Assembly (NCBI GenBank): GCA_049423065.1
Contig: JBMSQB010000002.1
Coordinates: 85,777-149,776 of the forward strand
DNA from: SYIM01 sp041182885
GTDB lineage: Bacteria; Pseudomonadota; Gammaproteobacteria; Burkholderiales; Burkholderiaceae_E
Direction: 5' to 3'
DNA length: 64,000 nt
Under the pieces are notes generated by a model. That model did no database searches, was not told where the DNA came from, and worked only from the letters and a program-made list of their open reading frames with translations. The position numbers and the translations under genes were made by a program. Below, one piece after another: positions 35,238 through 44,671 of the stretch (its first letter is position 1; every line of letters begins with the position of its first letter).

Positions 35238-35450
35238 ATGACTTCAACCGCCACTTCCGCCGCGCAACCGCCCGCCGTCGAACTCGACGGCGCTGCGCTG
35301 CCCGCCTTCTGCCCCAACCCGGCCATGCCGGTCTGGTCGGGTCACCCCCGTGTCTTTCTCGACGTCACCACCACTGGCGAAGCCCGCTGCCCCTATTGCG
35401 GCACCACCTACCGGCTCAAGCCCGGCAGCGCGCGGCACGGTCACCACTGA
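35238..35450 (+). CDS. CHCC zinc-finger small protein
   Basis: 70 residues with the zf-CHCC pattern: C25, H36, C51 and C54, within FCPNPAMPVWSGHPRVFLD and RCPYCGTTYRL. The domain resembles the complex I accessory subunit NDUFS6. Small proteins of this kind commonly follow ilvE in betaproteobacteria, but their job is unknown. It starts 27 bp after ilvE, so the two are probably co-transcribed. Confidence 0.88.
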   Translation: MTSTATSAAQPPAVELDGAALPAFCPNPAMPVWSGHPRVFLDVTTTGEARCPYCGTTYRLKPGSARHGHH

Positions 35451-35501
35451 CCTGTCGCCCCCTCTTTGCGCTGCCGTCACACCGGATCGTCCAAACCGAC
35501 C

Positions 35502-35939
35502 ATGCCCCCGCCCATGCAGACGCCGCTCAGCGCCGAGGCCGTTGAAGAAGCCTTCTATGACGCCATGCGGCGCGGCGACCTCGCCGCCATGATGGCGCTG
35601 TGGGCCGACGAGGAAGAGGTGATCTGCGCTCACCCCAACGGTCCGCGCCATGTCGGCCTCGAGGCGGTGCGGGCGTCCTGGGAGTCCATCCTGTCCGGTG
35701 GCGGCGTCGATATCGCAGTGCGCGCGGTGCGCGGCCATGCTGGCGCGGTGCTCGCCGTTCACAGCGTGATCGAGACCATCACGGTACGCGGCCAGCGTGC
35801 AACCGAAACCGTCGAATGCATCGCGACCAACGTGTTTGTGAAGGGTCCGTCGGGCTGGAAAATCCTCATCCACCATGCCTCGCAGGCGGGCGAAGGCGAA
35901 CCTGCCGCCGCAGCGCCCCAGGGCGCGGTGCTTCACTAG
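35502..35939 (+). CDS. NTF2-like/SnoaL-type protein
   Basis: 145 residues. The pattern VEEAFYDAMRRGDLAAMMAL, then ADEEEVICAHPNGPRHVGLE, and the C-terminal KILIHHASQ match NTF2-like proteins of the DUF4440/SnoaL_3 type, which form cone-shaped small-molecule pockets. No catalytic residues can be assigned. A start at 35514 (MQTPLSAE) is equally possible. It precedes the YheT-like hydrolase by 13 bp and may be co-transcribed with it. Confidence 0.8.
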   Translation: MPPPMQTPLSAEAVEEAFYDAMRRGDLAAMMALWADEEEVICAHPNGPRHVGLEAVRASWESILSGGGVDIAVRAVRGHAGAVLAVHSVIETITVRGQRATETVECIATNVFVKGPSGWKILIHHASQAGEGEPAAAAPQGAVLH

Positions 35940-35952
35940 AGCCCGATTCGAG

Positions 35953-36918
35953 TTGTCCGGCTACATCGCGCCACGCTGGCTGCCGGGCGCTCACCTGCAG
36001 ACCATCTGGTCGGCGCTCGCTGCACCCAGGCCCGCCACGCCGCTACACCGAACCCGCTGGATCACCCCGGACAATGATTTCGTCGACATTGATGTGGGGC
36101 CTGCGCCGCCCGACGAGAGCGCTCCCCTGTGGGTGCTGTTCCATGGTCTCGAAGGCAGCTCGCGCAGCCACTATGCGCGGGCCTTGCTCGCCCACGCCAC
36201 CCGCATCGGCTGGCAGGGCGCCGTCATTCATTTCCGCGGTTGCAGCGGCACGCCCAATCACCGGCCGCGCGCCTATCACTCGGGCGATTCGGCTGAAATC
36301 GACTGGATGCTGCGCCGGCTGCATCGCGAGCATCCGCAGCGCCCGCTCTTTGCCTCCGGCGTCTCGCTGGGCGGCAATGCACTCGTCAAGTGGCTGGGCG
36401 AGCAGGGGGAAGCAGCTCGCTTCGTGCGCGCGGCAGCCGCAATCTGCCCGCCACAGGACCTGCAGGCGGGTGCCGAGGCCCTGTCTCGCGGATTCAATCG
36501 CGTCTACTGTGAATATTTCCTTCGCAGCCTGCGGCCCAAAACCCTGGCCATGCTCGAGCGGTGGCCAGGTCTGGTCGATGGCGAGCGCGTTCGACAGGCC
36601 CGCGATTTTTTCGACTTTGACGACGCGGTCACTGCGCCCCTTCATGGCTTTGCCAGTTGCTACGACTACTGGTCCCGCAGTTCCTGCCGCCAGTTCATGG
36701 GCGCGATCCGCGTGCCCACGCTGGTTGTGAATGCGCGCAACGATCCCTTTGTGCCGATGCGCGCGCTGGCATCACACACCGAGGTGAGCCCGCTCGTGAC
36801 CCTCGACTACCCCGAGGCGGGCGGTCATGTTGGTTTTCCTTCGCCGGGCGGCGCAGCCGGATTCAACTGGATCCCGGCACGACTGGAAGCCTTCTTTCGC
36901 GTGAAGGGAGAGCTCTGA
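35953..36918 (+). CDS. YheT-family alpha/beta hydrolase
   Basis: 321 residues if TTG 35953 is the start; no ATG fits the family N-terminus (LSGYIAPRWLPGAHLQTIW). The nucleophile elbow is GVSLGGNALVKWLGEQ, with the catalytic serine in GVSLGG. The oxyanion region is LFHGLEGSSRSHYARAL, and the aspartate and histidine are in VNARNDPFVP and GGHVGF. YheT proteins are cytoplasmic esterase-like enzymes of unsettled role. The downstream DUF2946-like gene starts one base after the stop. Confidence 0.88.
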   Translation: MSGYIAPRWLPGAHLQTIWSALAAPRPATPLHRTRWITPDNDFVDIDVGPAPPDESAPLWVLFHGLEGSSRSHYARALLAHATRIGWQGAVIHFRGCSGTPNHRPRAYHSGDSAEIDWMLRRLHREHPQRPLFASGVSLGGNALVKWLGEQGEAARFVRAAAAICPPQDLQAGAEALSRGFNRVYCEYFLRSLRPKTLAMLERWPGLVDGERVRQARDFFDFDDAVTAPLHGFASCYDYWSRSSCRQFMGAIRVPTLVVNARNDPFVPMRALASHTEVSPLVTLDYPEAGGHVGFPSPGGAAGFNWIPARLEAFFRVKGEL

Positions 36919-36919
36919 C

Positions 36920-37489
36920 GTGTCGCCGCAATTCGATCCGCTGGTCATCCGCTCGATGGCGCGATGGCCCGATGTTCCGGCGGTGTTCGGGTGGCTGCGG
37001 CTCGACCCGCGAGGCAACTGGCTGCTGATCGACCGGGGCCAGCCCGGTTTCAGCGAGCAGGCACACGGCGCCGGCAGCCCCATTACCAATCCAGCCATCA
37101 TCGACTTCATTGGTCGCAACTACGCGCACGACAGCCGGGGGCGCTGGTTCTGGCAGAACGGTCCGCAGCGGGTGTTCGTCAGACTCGACCGCGCGCCCTG
37201 GGTGATCAGGGTCATCGGCAGCGGCCCCGGGGCAAGACTCGTCACGCACACCGGGGTTGCCTTCGAGGGGGTACAGCGCGCGGCATTCGGCCCTGCCGGC
37301 GAGATTCTGCTCAATGCTGACCAAGGCTGCGGCGTGGTGCACGACCTTGATGCATGCTGCCTTCAACTCGAGGACGCTGGCGACTCCGAATCGCCGGTCC
37401 TGGTACTGGGCGACGCACGCCTGCCTGTGCGGCGCTGCACTGATCCGGGGCACGAGTTCGGGTTTGTGACCCAGCCGGCCGCCGCCTGA
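36920..37489 (+). CDS. DUF2946-like conserved protein
   Basis: 189 residues from a GTG start. The segment DFIGRNYAHDSRGRWFWQNG followed by PQRVFVRLDRAPWVIRV is the block by which I recognise the DUF2946-like family; my recall of the family number is not certain. No signal peptide or membrane helix is seen, and its function is unknown. It is one base downstream of the YheT-like hydrolase, which often accompanies this gene in Burkholderiales, and is therefore likely in the same operon. Confidence 0.75.
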   Translation: MSPQFDPLVIRSMARWPDVPAVFGWLRLDPRGNWLLIDRGQPGFSEQAHGAGSPITNPAIIDFIGRNYAHDSRGRWFWQNGPQRVFVRLDRAPWVIRVIGSGPGARLVTHTGVAFEGVQRAAFGPAGEILLNADQGCGVVHDLDACCLQLEDAGDSESPVLVLGDARLPVRRCTDPGHEFGFVTQPAAA

Positions 37490-37591
37490 AACACCCGCCA
37501 AGCTTGTCGCTCAGAACGCTTTCCGGATCACCGGCAGCGTATAGCGGCAAACTTTGCACTTTATTCCGGTAGAGGAATCACGGGATCATCA

Positions 37592-37609
37592 GTAACCTCC
37601 CTTGGTTAC
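37592..37609 (+). promoter_or_regulatory. Perfect inverted repeat, candidate operator
   Basis: GTAACC and GGTTAC form a perfect 6-bp inverted repeat with a 6-bp spacer, ending 16 bp before the ATG of the winged-helix regulator. An 18-bp dyad at this position is typical of autoregulation by MarR-like dimers. The binding itself is inferred. Confidence 0.5.
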
Positions 37610-37625
37610 CTTTGGCTTAAGTTGC

Positions 37626-38048
37626 ATGGATACCGAAAAGGCCTGCTCGGCAATCCGCTCCCTCATCCGCGTACGGCAACTGTTGGGCGATGCCCTGTCG
37701 CCCAACAGCAGTCTGATACCGATCGATCTCCTGCTCGCCGCCTCCTGCGCAGAGCCTGGCAGCATCAGAAGCCTTACAGTCAAGCAACTGTTCGCTCAGT
37801 TGCGTCACAGCGATCGCGCGGTCCGCATGCATTTCAACCGACTGGTCGCAGATGGCATGCTGATCGCCGAAGCCGGCTCCGGCGATCGACGCACCAAGGT
37901 TGTCCGCCTGTCGGCGCGCGGTGAAAAGCTGCTGATGCGTGCGGCCTCAACACTCTTGCAAGCGGGCGAGGCCACCGCACCGGCGTCGGCGCCAGCGAGG
38001 AAAAACAGGCCGTCCCCTCGAGCTCGTAACGCCGCGTCGCGCCGTTAA
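37626..38048 (+). CDS. Winged-helix (MarR-like) transcription regulator
   Basis: 140 residues. The segment SIRSLTVKQLFAQLRHSDRA followed by VRMHFNRLVADGMLIAEAGS is a helix-turn-helix plus wing, with DRRTKVVRLSARGEKLL in the wing and C-terminal helix. The family is MarR-like but lacks the long dimer helices at full length, and a basic tail rich in R, A and P follows. ATG 37626 is preferred over an upstream TTG. A perfect dyad lies just before the start, and the next gene on the same strand is a binding-protein gene that it may control. Confidence 0.8.
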   Translation: MDTEKACSAIRSLIRVRQLLGDALSPNSSLIPIDLLLAASCAEPGSIRSLTVKQLFAQLRHSDRAVRMHFNRLVADGMLIAEAGSGDRRTKVVRLSARGEKLLMRAASTLLQAGEATAPASAPARKNRPSPRARNAASRR

Positions 38049-38153
38049 TCGCCCCACCCGGTCTGGGCTGATCGCTCGGGGTCAAACCCTTTCTATAGAA
38101 TCAACTTTGCGGTGGGAGGCCGATATTCCCGCCCTTCATCCAAGGAGACCATC

Positions 38154-39740
38154 TTGAACATTCAGCGCCTTTTCGCCGGCGTGCGGCTTGTAGCTGCAGG
38201 CGCGGCATTCGCCCTCGCTGCGGGGTCTGCAAGCGCGGCGCAGCTACGCTGGGCCGCCCAGAACGACATCCTCACGCTTGATCCGCATTCGCAGAATCAC
38301 GCCACCACCAACAACATCGTCGGTCACGCCTACGAGGGTCTGGTGCGCTACGACAAGAAATATCAGGTTGAGCCAGCACTCGCCACCAGCTGGCAGGCCA
38401 CCTCGCCCACCTCCTGGCGCTTCAATCTGCGCAAGGGCATCAAGTTTCACGACGGCACCGACTTTACCGCGGACGACGTGATCTTTTCATTCGAACGCAT
38501 CCGTCAGCCCCAGGGCACGATGCAGATCTATGTGGCGGGCATCAAGGAAATCCGCAAGGTCGACAGTCACACCATCGACCTGATTCTCGACAAACCGGTG
38601 CCCACACTGCTCAACAATCTCACCACGTTCTATGTGATGAGTCGTGACTGGTCAGCGAGGAACAAGTCCGAACGCATCCAGGACTACAAAGCGAAAGAGG
38701 AAACCTTTGCCTCGCGCAACACCAACGGCACCGGTCCTTATGTGATCAAGGAGTGGCGGCCTGACCAGCGGATCGTGATGAGCGCGAACCCCGCCTGGTG
38801 GGACAAGCTCGAGGGCAACGCCACCGACATCGTCTACACGCCAATCAAGGCTGACGCCACCCGCATCGCAGCCCTGCTCGCAGGCGATGTCGACATCGTC
38901 ACCGACCTGCCGACCCAGGACGTGGCGAAGCTGCGCTCGAATCAAAACCTGTTCGTGCTCGACGGTCCCGAAGTGCGCACCATCTTCATTGCGCTCGACA
39001 CCCGCAGCGATGAACTCAAGCACGGCCAGAAAGGTCCGAATCCGTTCAAGGATGTGCGCGTGCGCCAGGCGCTCAGCATGGCAATCGACAGGCAGGCGAT
39101 CCAGCGCACCATCATGCGCAACCTCTCCATCCCGGCCGCCATCATGGTGGCCCCGGGCGTGAACGGCCACACCGCCGAACTCGACAAGGTGGCGCCCGCC
39201 AACATCGACGGCGCCAAAAAGCTGCTGGCGGAAGCGGGTCACCCGAATGGCATCGAATTCACACTCGACTGCCCGAACAACCGCTACGTGAACGACGAGG
39301 AAGTGTGTCAGGCCGTGGTGGGCATGTGGGCCAAGCTCGGTGTGCGCGCCAAGCTGAACGCAATGCCGTTTGGCCCCTTTGCGCAAAAGTTCCAGAACTG
39401 GGATTCAAGTGCCTATCTGCTTGGCTGGGGCGTAGCCACCTACGACGCGCAATACACGTTGCAGTCGCTCATCCGCACCCGCACCAAAGGCGCTGATGGC
39501 AACTTCAACTTCTCCGGTGTGAGCAATGCGCGCGTCGATGAGCTGGTTGACGCCATGGGCGTTGAAACCGACAAGGCCAAGCGCGACGGCATGATCCGCG
39601 AAGCGCTCACGATCACGCGCGACCAGGCGCTTCTCGTTCCGCTTCATCATCAGATGCGGCCCTGGGCCATGAAGAAGAATGTGAGCATCGCTCACAATTC
39701 GAACGACGCGCCCAAGATGTACTACGCGAACATCAAGTAA
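38154..39740 (+). CDS. Oligopeptide-type ABC substrate-binding protein (SBP_bac_5)
   Basis: 528 residues from a TTG start with AAGGAG six bases upstream. A Sec signal ends at ALAAGSASAA. The mature protein has AAQNDILTLDPHSQNHATTN, WRFNLRKGIKFHDGTDFTAD and AYLLGWGVATYDAQYTLQSL, typical of DppA/OppA-class receptors. No permease or ATPase gene follows, so it is an orphan receptor that must borrow a transporter encoded elsewhere. Its 3' end overlaps the convergent monooxygenase gene by eight bases. Confidence 0.9.
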   Translation: MNIQRLFAGVRLVAAGAAFALAAGSASAAQLRWAAQNDILTLDPHSQNHATTNNIVGHAYEGLVRYDKKYQVEPALATSWQATSPTSWRFNLRKGIKFHDGTDFTADDVIFSFERIRQPQGTMQIYVAGIKEIRKVDSHTIDLILDKPVPTLLNNLTTFYVMSRDWSARNKSERIQDYKAKEETFASRNTNGTGPYVIKEWRPDQRIVMSANPAWWDKLEGNATDIVYTPIKADATRIAALLAGDVDIVTDLPTQDVAKLRSNQNLFVLDGPEVRTIFIALDTRSDELKHGQKGPNPFKDVRVRQALSMAIDRQAIQRTIMRNLSIPAAIMVAPGVNGHTAELDKVAPANIDGAKKLLAEAGHPNGIEFTLDCPNNRYVNDEEVCQAVVGMWAKLGVRAKLNAMPFGPFAQKFQNWDSSAYLLGWGVATYDAQYTLQSLIRTRTKGADGNFNFSGVSNARVDELVDAMGVETDKAKRDGMIREALTITRDQALLVPLHHQMRPWAMKKNVSIAHNSNDAPKMYYANIK

Positions 39741-41649
39741 GGCTTGCACGCCGCGGCCTGGCCTCGAAATCATCGAGGTCGGGCTCGCGGGTGAAGCGCC
39801 AGTAATCCACCAGCCGGAAGGGCATCGGTCCGAATACCCGGCCGCGCCGGTTGCGATACCAGTTGTTCATGCCCGGATGCGTCCACACCAGTTCGGCATG
39901 CTCGGCGTCCACCTTCTCGATGTAGCGGTCATGCACATCACGCCTGACCTCCAGCCGATCGACGCTGCGCTCGATCATGTCGCGCAATAGCGTGGTGATG
40001 TAGCGCACCTGGCACTCGATCACGAAAATCAGGCTGCCACCGTGCGCGAGGCCGGTGTTGGGGCCGTAGGTCACAAACAGGTTCGGATAGTCAGGCACGG
40101 TGATGCCCAGGTAGGCGCGCGGATCATCATCCGTCCAGGCCTCGGCGAGCGGCTGGCCCGATCGGCCAAGCACTGTCATGGAGCCAAGCATCCGCGCGGC
40201 CTCAAACCCGGTGGCGAGAATGATCGCGTCGACTTCGTGCCGCGAACCATCGGCGGCGATCACCGCATCGGCCTCGATCCGGTCAACAGCTTCGGTCACC
40301 AGCTCGACATTCGGGCGCTTGAGCGCCTGGTACCAGCCGTTGTCGATCAGAATCCGCTTGCCATAGGGCGGGTAGTCCGGCAGGCACTTCGCCACCAGAT
40401 CCGGACGCCCCTCGAGCTGCGCGAGCAGATACTCGGTCATCTGCTGGCGTTGCCGGTCGTTTCGATAGTTCATGGCGCGCTCCGGATGCGGCCAGGACGG
40501 ATCGCGCCGAACCGTGGGAAGCAGCCCGTCACCAAAGCGCCACATGAGGCCAAAGCGATACCAGGGGTAGTAGTAGGGAATGTTCTCGAGGAGCCACCGC
40601 TCGCCATGGCTCACGGTGCCGTGATAGTCCTGCGGGGGGCGGGCCCACTGTGGCGAGCGCTGGAACACGGTCACCTTGGCAGCGCGGGCGGCGACGCTCC
40701 TCAGGAACTGCATGGCACTCGCCCCGGTTCCCACCACGGCAATGCGCTTGCCTTCTAGCGGCACGTCATGACGCCAGCGTGCGGAATGCCAGGCCGGACC
40801 GGCAAACTGCTCCAGCCCCCGGATGGACGCGGTCTTGGGCTGATTGAGCTGTCCGGTGGCCGAAATCACGGCCTGGTAGCGCCGCTGCGACACGACGCCT
40901 TTGGCATCGCGCAGGCGAACCTCCCAGACGCTCTGCGCGTCGTCCCAGCGCATCTGCTCGACTTGCACGCCGAATTCGATACGTTCACGCAACCCAAGCT
41001 GGTCTGCCACCGCACGCTGATAGGCCACCACCTCATCGCGCTTGGAATAGTTGCTGGTCCAGGCAAGGTTGGGCGCAAATGAATAGGAGTAGTAGTGATT
41101 GGGTGTGTCGACACCGGCTTCCGGATAGTTGTTTTCCAACCAGGTGCCGCCGAGTTCGGGGTTTTTGTCGACGATATCAAAGGCAATCCCGAGCTCGCGC
41201 AGGCGCCCGGCCGCACACAGGCCGGAAAAACCGCAGCCCACGACCAACACTCGAAACCGCTCAAGCTCGGCGCCCGCAGGCTGCGTGTTCCAGCGCACCT
41301 CGCGGCTTGCAAAGCCCATTTCCTCCATGGTCATGCCGGTGTATTCGCGCGGAACATTTTCGCCAACACAGACGCTCATCATGCGGGCCAGTTCATCGGC
41401 AGCAAGCGCCGGTGGCAGCGACCGTCGGCCGTCGGCCAGTTCGTCAAGCACGCCTGCAATGGCCTCGCGCACCACCTCCTGCGCGGCCTCCGACAACCCG
41501 CCGCTGCGCTCGGCAAAAATGGAGATGTCGCGCTTGGGGCGAAAGGGGTCTTCCAGCCAGCGCGGGTCGCGCGTGATCTGCGCGAGACACATGAGAAGCG
41601 TGGGCACCGAGGCTTCGCGCAGCGCATCGGCGCGGGAGGAGGGGGACAT
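39733..41649 (-). CDS. Baeyer-Villiger-type flavin monooxygenase
   Basis: 638 residues from the ATG with GGAGAA seven bases upstream. The FAD-binding motif is VVGCGFSGLCAAGRL near residue 145 and the NADPH motif is VVGTGASAMQFL. FAGPAWHSARWRHD fits the Baeyer-Villiger fingerprint FxGxxxHxxxW except that the following residue is R instead of P or D. The N-terminal extension of about 135 residues resembles the extra domain of 4-hydroxyacetophenone monooxygenase, which is also about 640 residues. It is the last gene of a five-gene minus-strand operon with an acyl-CoA ligase and transporters, so a ketone-to-ester step in aromatic or alicyclic catabolism is likely. The substrate is inferred. Confidence 0.88.
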   Translation of the reverse strand: MSPSSRADALREASVPTLLMCLAQITRDPRWLEDPFRPKRDISIFAERSGGLSEAAQEVVREAIAGVLDELADGRRSLPPALAADELARMMSVCVGENVPREYTGMTMEEMGFASREVRWNTQPAGAELERFRVLVVGCGFSGLCAAGRLRELGIAFDIVDKNPELGGTWLENNYPEAGVDTPNHYYSYSFAPNLAWTSNYSKRDEVVAYQRAVADQLGLRERIEFGVQVEQMRWDDAQSVWEVRLRDAKGVVSQRRYQAVISATGQLNQPKTASIRGLEQFAGPAWHSARWRHDVPLEGKRIAVVGTGASAMQFLRSVAARAAKVTVFQRSPQWARPPQDYHGTVSHGERWLLENIPYYYPWYRFGLMWRFGDGLLPTVRRDPSWPHPERAMNYRNDRQRQQMTEYLLAQLEGRPDLVAKCLPDYPPYGKRILIDNGWYQALKRPNVELVTEAVDRIEADAVIAADGSRHEVDAIILATGFEAARMLGSMTVLGRSGQPLAEAWTDDDPRAYLGITVPDYPNLFVTYGPNTGLAHGGSLIFVIECQVRYITTLLRDMIERSVDRLEVRRDVHDRYIEKVDAEHAELVWTHPGMNNWYRNRRGRVFGPMPFRLVDYWRFTREPDLDDFEARPRRASLT

Positions 41650-41748
41650 GAAAAATTCTCCGGAGAACTCGACAGCCGCTGGCGGGCTGGCATGAACGGA
41701 ATGACTGGCGAGCACCATACACCTGGACACAGCGCACCACAGACCCCC

Positions 41749-43416
41749 TCAGCGAGGATTTGAGACCCGCTCACGCGCCTCATGCTGAAGGATGAAACGC
41801 TGGATTTTACCGGTGCTGGTTCGCGGGAAGTCGGTCACGAATTCGACAAAGCGGGGCACCTTGTAGTCGGCCATCCGACTGCGCAGTCTCGCGGTCAGCA
41901 ACTCGGGTTCAAGCGTTTGCCCTTCATGCAGCTGAATGAAAGCAAACCCGACCTCACCGAGACGACGGTCGGGCACGCCCACCACAACGGCCTGCTTCAC
42001 CTCGGGCTCGGCTTGCAGCAGCCGCTCGATCTCGGCAGGGTAGGCGTTGGTGCCGCCGACAATGAACATCTCCTTCAGCCGGCCGGTAATCTTGAGGTAG
42101 CCCGCGGCGTCCAATGACCCGAGGTCGCCGCTTCTGAACCAGCCATCGGGCGAGCGTACGTCGGCAGTGGCCTGTTCATTGCGGTAGTAACCCTGCATCA
42201 CCACATGGCCGCGAATCCGGATTTCGCCAACCTCGCCCGCGGAGAGCGCTCGACTGCCACCCGGTTCGAACACGCCGACCTCGAAGTCGCCAATCGGCCG
42301 ACCTTTGTTGTCGCAAAGAATCTCGAGCGGATCATCGAACCCACTCGCGTTGGTGACCGCCGTGGTCTCGGTCATTCCGTAGACGGCGATCAGCGCCTGA
42401 AGCCCCAGCGCTGCGCGCGCAGCCAACGCAACATCGGGCGTGACCGGCGCGCCGCCTATCCATGCCGAGCGCAGGCTGACCGGCGACCGCCCGCGTCGCT
42501 CGACTGCGTCGATGCAGTCAATGAAGTGGGTGGGAATGCCGCCGAAGATCGAGACCCGCTCGCGGTCAATCACCTCCAGCGCCTCATCGGGCTGCCAGTG
42601 CGGCAGGGTGACGTTGGTGCAGCCCAGCAGGATCGCGGTGGTGCACGCGGTGATCGCCCCGGCAATATGATAGAAGGGCATGTGCCCCAGGATCACATCG
42701 CGAGGCGCAATCCGCATCACCCGCGCAATATTGGCCGCATTGCGAAGCACACGATGGTCATGTACGGCGCCCTTCGGATGGCCCGTGGTGCCTGAGGTAT
42801 ACACGATGATCACCGGGTGCTCGACCAACACCCGCGGCAGTTCCGCGCCCTGCGCAAGGCGTGCTGCACCCATCGCACGGAGCCCGGCCAGGTTGAGCGT
42901 GCCAGGGGCCGCTGTGTCGCCCCACAGCACAATCGAACGCAGTTGCGGCAGCCGGACGCTCCGCCAGCCGCCTGCTGGTGCGTGTGCACTTTCCGGCACC
43001 AGTTCGCGGACGATATCGAGAAAGTTGATGTTCCAGAACCGGTCCATCGCGATCAGGAGCTTTGCATCCGACTGCCGGAGAATGTATTCGACCTCCTCCT
43101 GCTTGAACCGGGTGTTGAGCGTAACGAGCACAGCGCCCACGCGAACGCACGCCATCCAGCACACCACCCAGTCGGGGCAGTTGGTCATCCAGATCGCCAC
43201 CTGATCACCCCGCCCGATGCCCTGCGCGGCCAGGCCGTGCGCGAGTTCATCCGCCGCGCGGTCGAATTCGGCATAGGTGAGCGAGTGCGTGCGCCCGACC
43301 AGCGCACGCCGGTCGGGAAAGCGCCGGGCGCTGTCACGAAGCGCATCGTCGAATGTGAATCGGGACCACTCGCGAGACAGATCCGCTTCGGTAACCTGGT
43401 CGATGTCGCTATTCAT
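41749..43416 (-). CDS. Acyl-CoA synthetase (AMP-forming)
   Basis: 555 residues of the ANL superfamily. The AMP-binding loop is IIVYTSGTTGHPKGA, the central motif is YGMTETTAVTNASG, and the catalytic lysine is in the C-terminal TSTGKIQRF. The hinge region GYLKITGRLKEMFIVGG fits fatty-acid and aryl-CoA ligases. It activates a carboxylic acid as its CoA thioester using ATP. It sits 33 bp after an MFS permease and 99 bp before the monooxygenase, in one operon. Confidence 0.93.
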   Translation of the reverse strand: MNSDIDQVTEADLSREWSRFTFDDALRDSARRFPDRRALVGRTHSLTYAEFDRAADELAHGLAAQGIGRGDQVAIWMTNCPDWVVCWMACVRVGAVLVTLNTRFKQEEVEYILRQSDAKLLIAMDRFWNINFLDIVRELVPESAHAPAGGWRSVRLPQLRSIVLWGDTAAPGTLNLAGLRAMGAARLAQGAELPRVLVEHPVIIVYTSGTTGHPKGAVHDHRVLRNAANIARVMRIAPRDVILGHMPFYHIAGAITACTTAILLGCTNVTLPHWQPDEALEVIDRERVSIFGGIPTHFIDCIDAVERRGRSPVSLRSAWIGGAPVTPDVALAARAALGLQALIAVYGMTETTAVTNASGFDDPLEILCDNKGRPIGDFEVGVFEPGGSRALSAGEVGEIRIRGHVVMQGYYRNEQATADVRSPDGWFRSGDLGSLDAAGYLKITGRLKEMFIVGGTNAYPAEIERLLQAEPEVKQAVVVGVPDRRLGEVGFAFIQLHEGQTLEPELLTARLRSRMADYKVPRFVEFVTDFPRTSTGKIQRFILQHEARERVSNPR

Positions 43417-43449
43417 CGATGACCCCCACTATCCACGCCATGCCGGCCG

Positions 43450-44637
43450 CTAGGGCCTGTCGCGCAGATGTTCGTGCACAAGAAGCGCCGCCCCGACCAC
43501 AAGCAGCCCTGCCGCAGACGCGATACCCGCCACCCAGAGCAGCCCAGCCTCGGCGAGGAGGCCGGCGCACAAGGGGCCAAAGAAGACGCCCGCATCGACA
43601 AACGTGCGATGCAGCGAGACGCGCAGAGCCGCCGCGCGCGGCGATGACGGACGACCCAGGAGGCTGATCGGCAGCATCCAGGCAGCGAGCCCGATTCCGA
43701 AGAGCGCGCAGCCAAATACCGCCCAGGCAAAATTTCCGAAGGCCATTGCGGCGATGCCCACCGACAGCACCAGCAGGATCACACCAAGCAGACGAACCCG
43801 CGAGACCCGATCGGCGAGCCTGCCAAGCGGCAACAGAAAGCACAGATCCACCACCTGCGGCAAGGCGAGCATCATCGCCACACCAATCCGCGACAGATCG
43901 AATTCGCGCGCGGCGCGAAGCGGCAGGATGAACTGGCCCACGGCCGCCCAGGCCACCGCGAGAACGAAGCCACTCACCCACGCGAGCATCGTGAGGCGAT
44001 TCAGGCTGATGAGTTCATGCCACCGGGGCGTGACAGCCGGGCCGCCTCCCGCACATTCAGGCGGCGTTGCAGGCGGTGCTGGCTCGCCAGATCCCACCAC
44101 CCGAAGGAGGGCTGGCAGGAGCAGGAGACCGACCAGCTGGGGGGCGGACGCGAGCATCAATGCGCGCTGCCAGGGCCAGCCATCGGGCAATACGGCCACC
44201 AGCAGCATCCCGAGCAGCATGCCAAGCATGCCGCTGAATTCGACCACGTTGAGCGAGAACGCATGGCCACTCGTTGCCGCAAATCGCGAGACCGTGATCA
44301 GCACGCTGAGGAGAAGCGTCGCATGACCTGCGCCGTACAGTCCCCGACCCAGCACCAGCATCCAGAGCTCGGAACCCGAAAACAGGAGCAGGTTGCCTGA
44401 GGTCAGTGCGGCAGCACCCAGCAGAATGGCTGCGCGCAGGTAGCGCGAAAGCAGCAGGCCCGCGGGCAGATCGCAGAGCAGCCGGGCAAAGCCGAAGGCA
44501 CCGGCCAGAACGCCAAGCGCGACGTCGTCATAGCCCGTCTGCTGCGCGATATCCGGCAGCAGCACCGGAAAGGCGCCGAGCGCAAAGGTGTTGCAGAACA
44601 CGAGTGCGGCAACCAGCCTGACCGGCTGGGTTACCAA
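43450..44637 (-). CDS. MFS permease
   Basis: 395 residues from a TTG start with AGGAG seven bases upstream; a longer frame extends into the preceding gene but makes no sense as protein. Twelve membrane segments are seen. The N-terminal helix VRLVAALVFCNTFALGAFPV and the cytoplasmic loop PAGLLLSRYLRAAILLGAAA follow the MFS pattern. It probably carries the compound processed by the linked CoA ligase and monooxygenase. It is the third gene of the operon. Confidence 0.88.
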   Translation of the reverse strand: MVTQPVRLVAALVFCNTFALGAFPVLLPDIAQQTGYDDVALGVLAGAFGFARLLCDLPAGLLLSRYLRAAILLGAAALTSGNLLLFSGSELWMLVLGRGLYGAGHATLLLSVLITVSRFAATSGHAFSLNVVEFSGMLGMLLGMLLVAVLPDGWPWQRALMLASAPQLVGLLLLPALLRVVGSGEPAPPATPPECAGGGPAVTPRWHELISLNRLTMLAWVSGFVLAVAWAAVGQFILPLRAAREFDLSRIGVAMMLALPQVVDLCFLLPLGRLADRVSRVRLLGVILLVLSVGIAAMAFGNFAWAVFGCALFGIGLAAWMLPISLLGRPSSPRAAALRVSLHRTFVDAGVFFGPLCAGLLAEAGLLWVAGIASAAGLLVVGAALLVHEHLRDRP

Positions 44638-44671
44638 GGACGCGCTCCTGCGACCGGTTGGTGCTGAATCA

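Noticed and set aside
38652..39386. 244-residue antisense frame within the orphan receptor gene
   Set aside because: Histidine-, valine- and alanine-rich shadow translation with no motif; the sense gene has a signal peptide and full family pattern.
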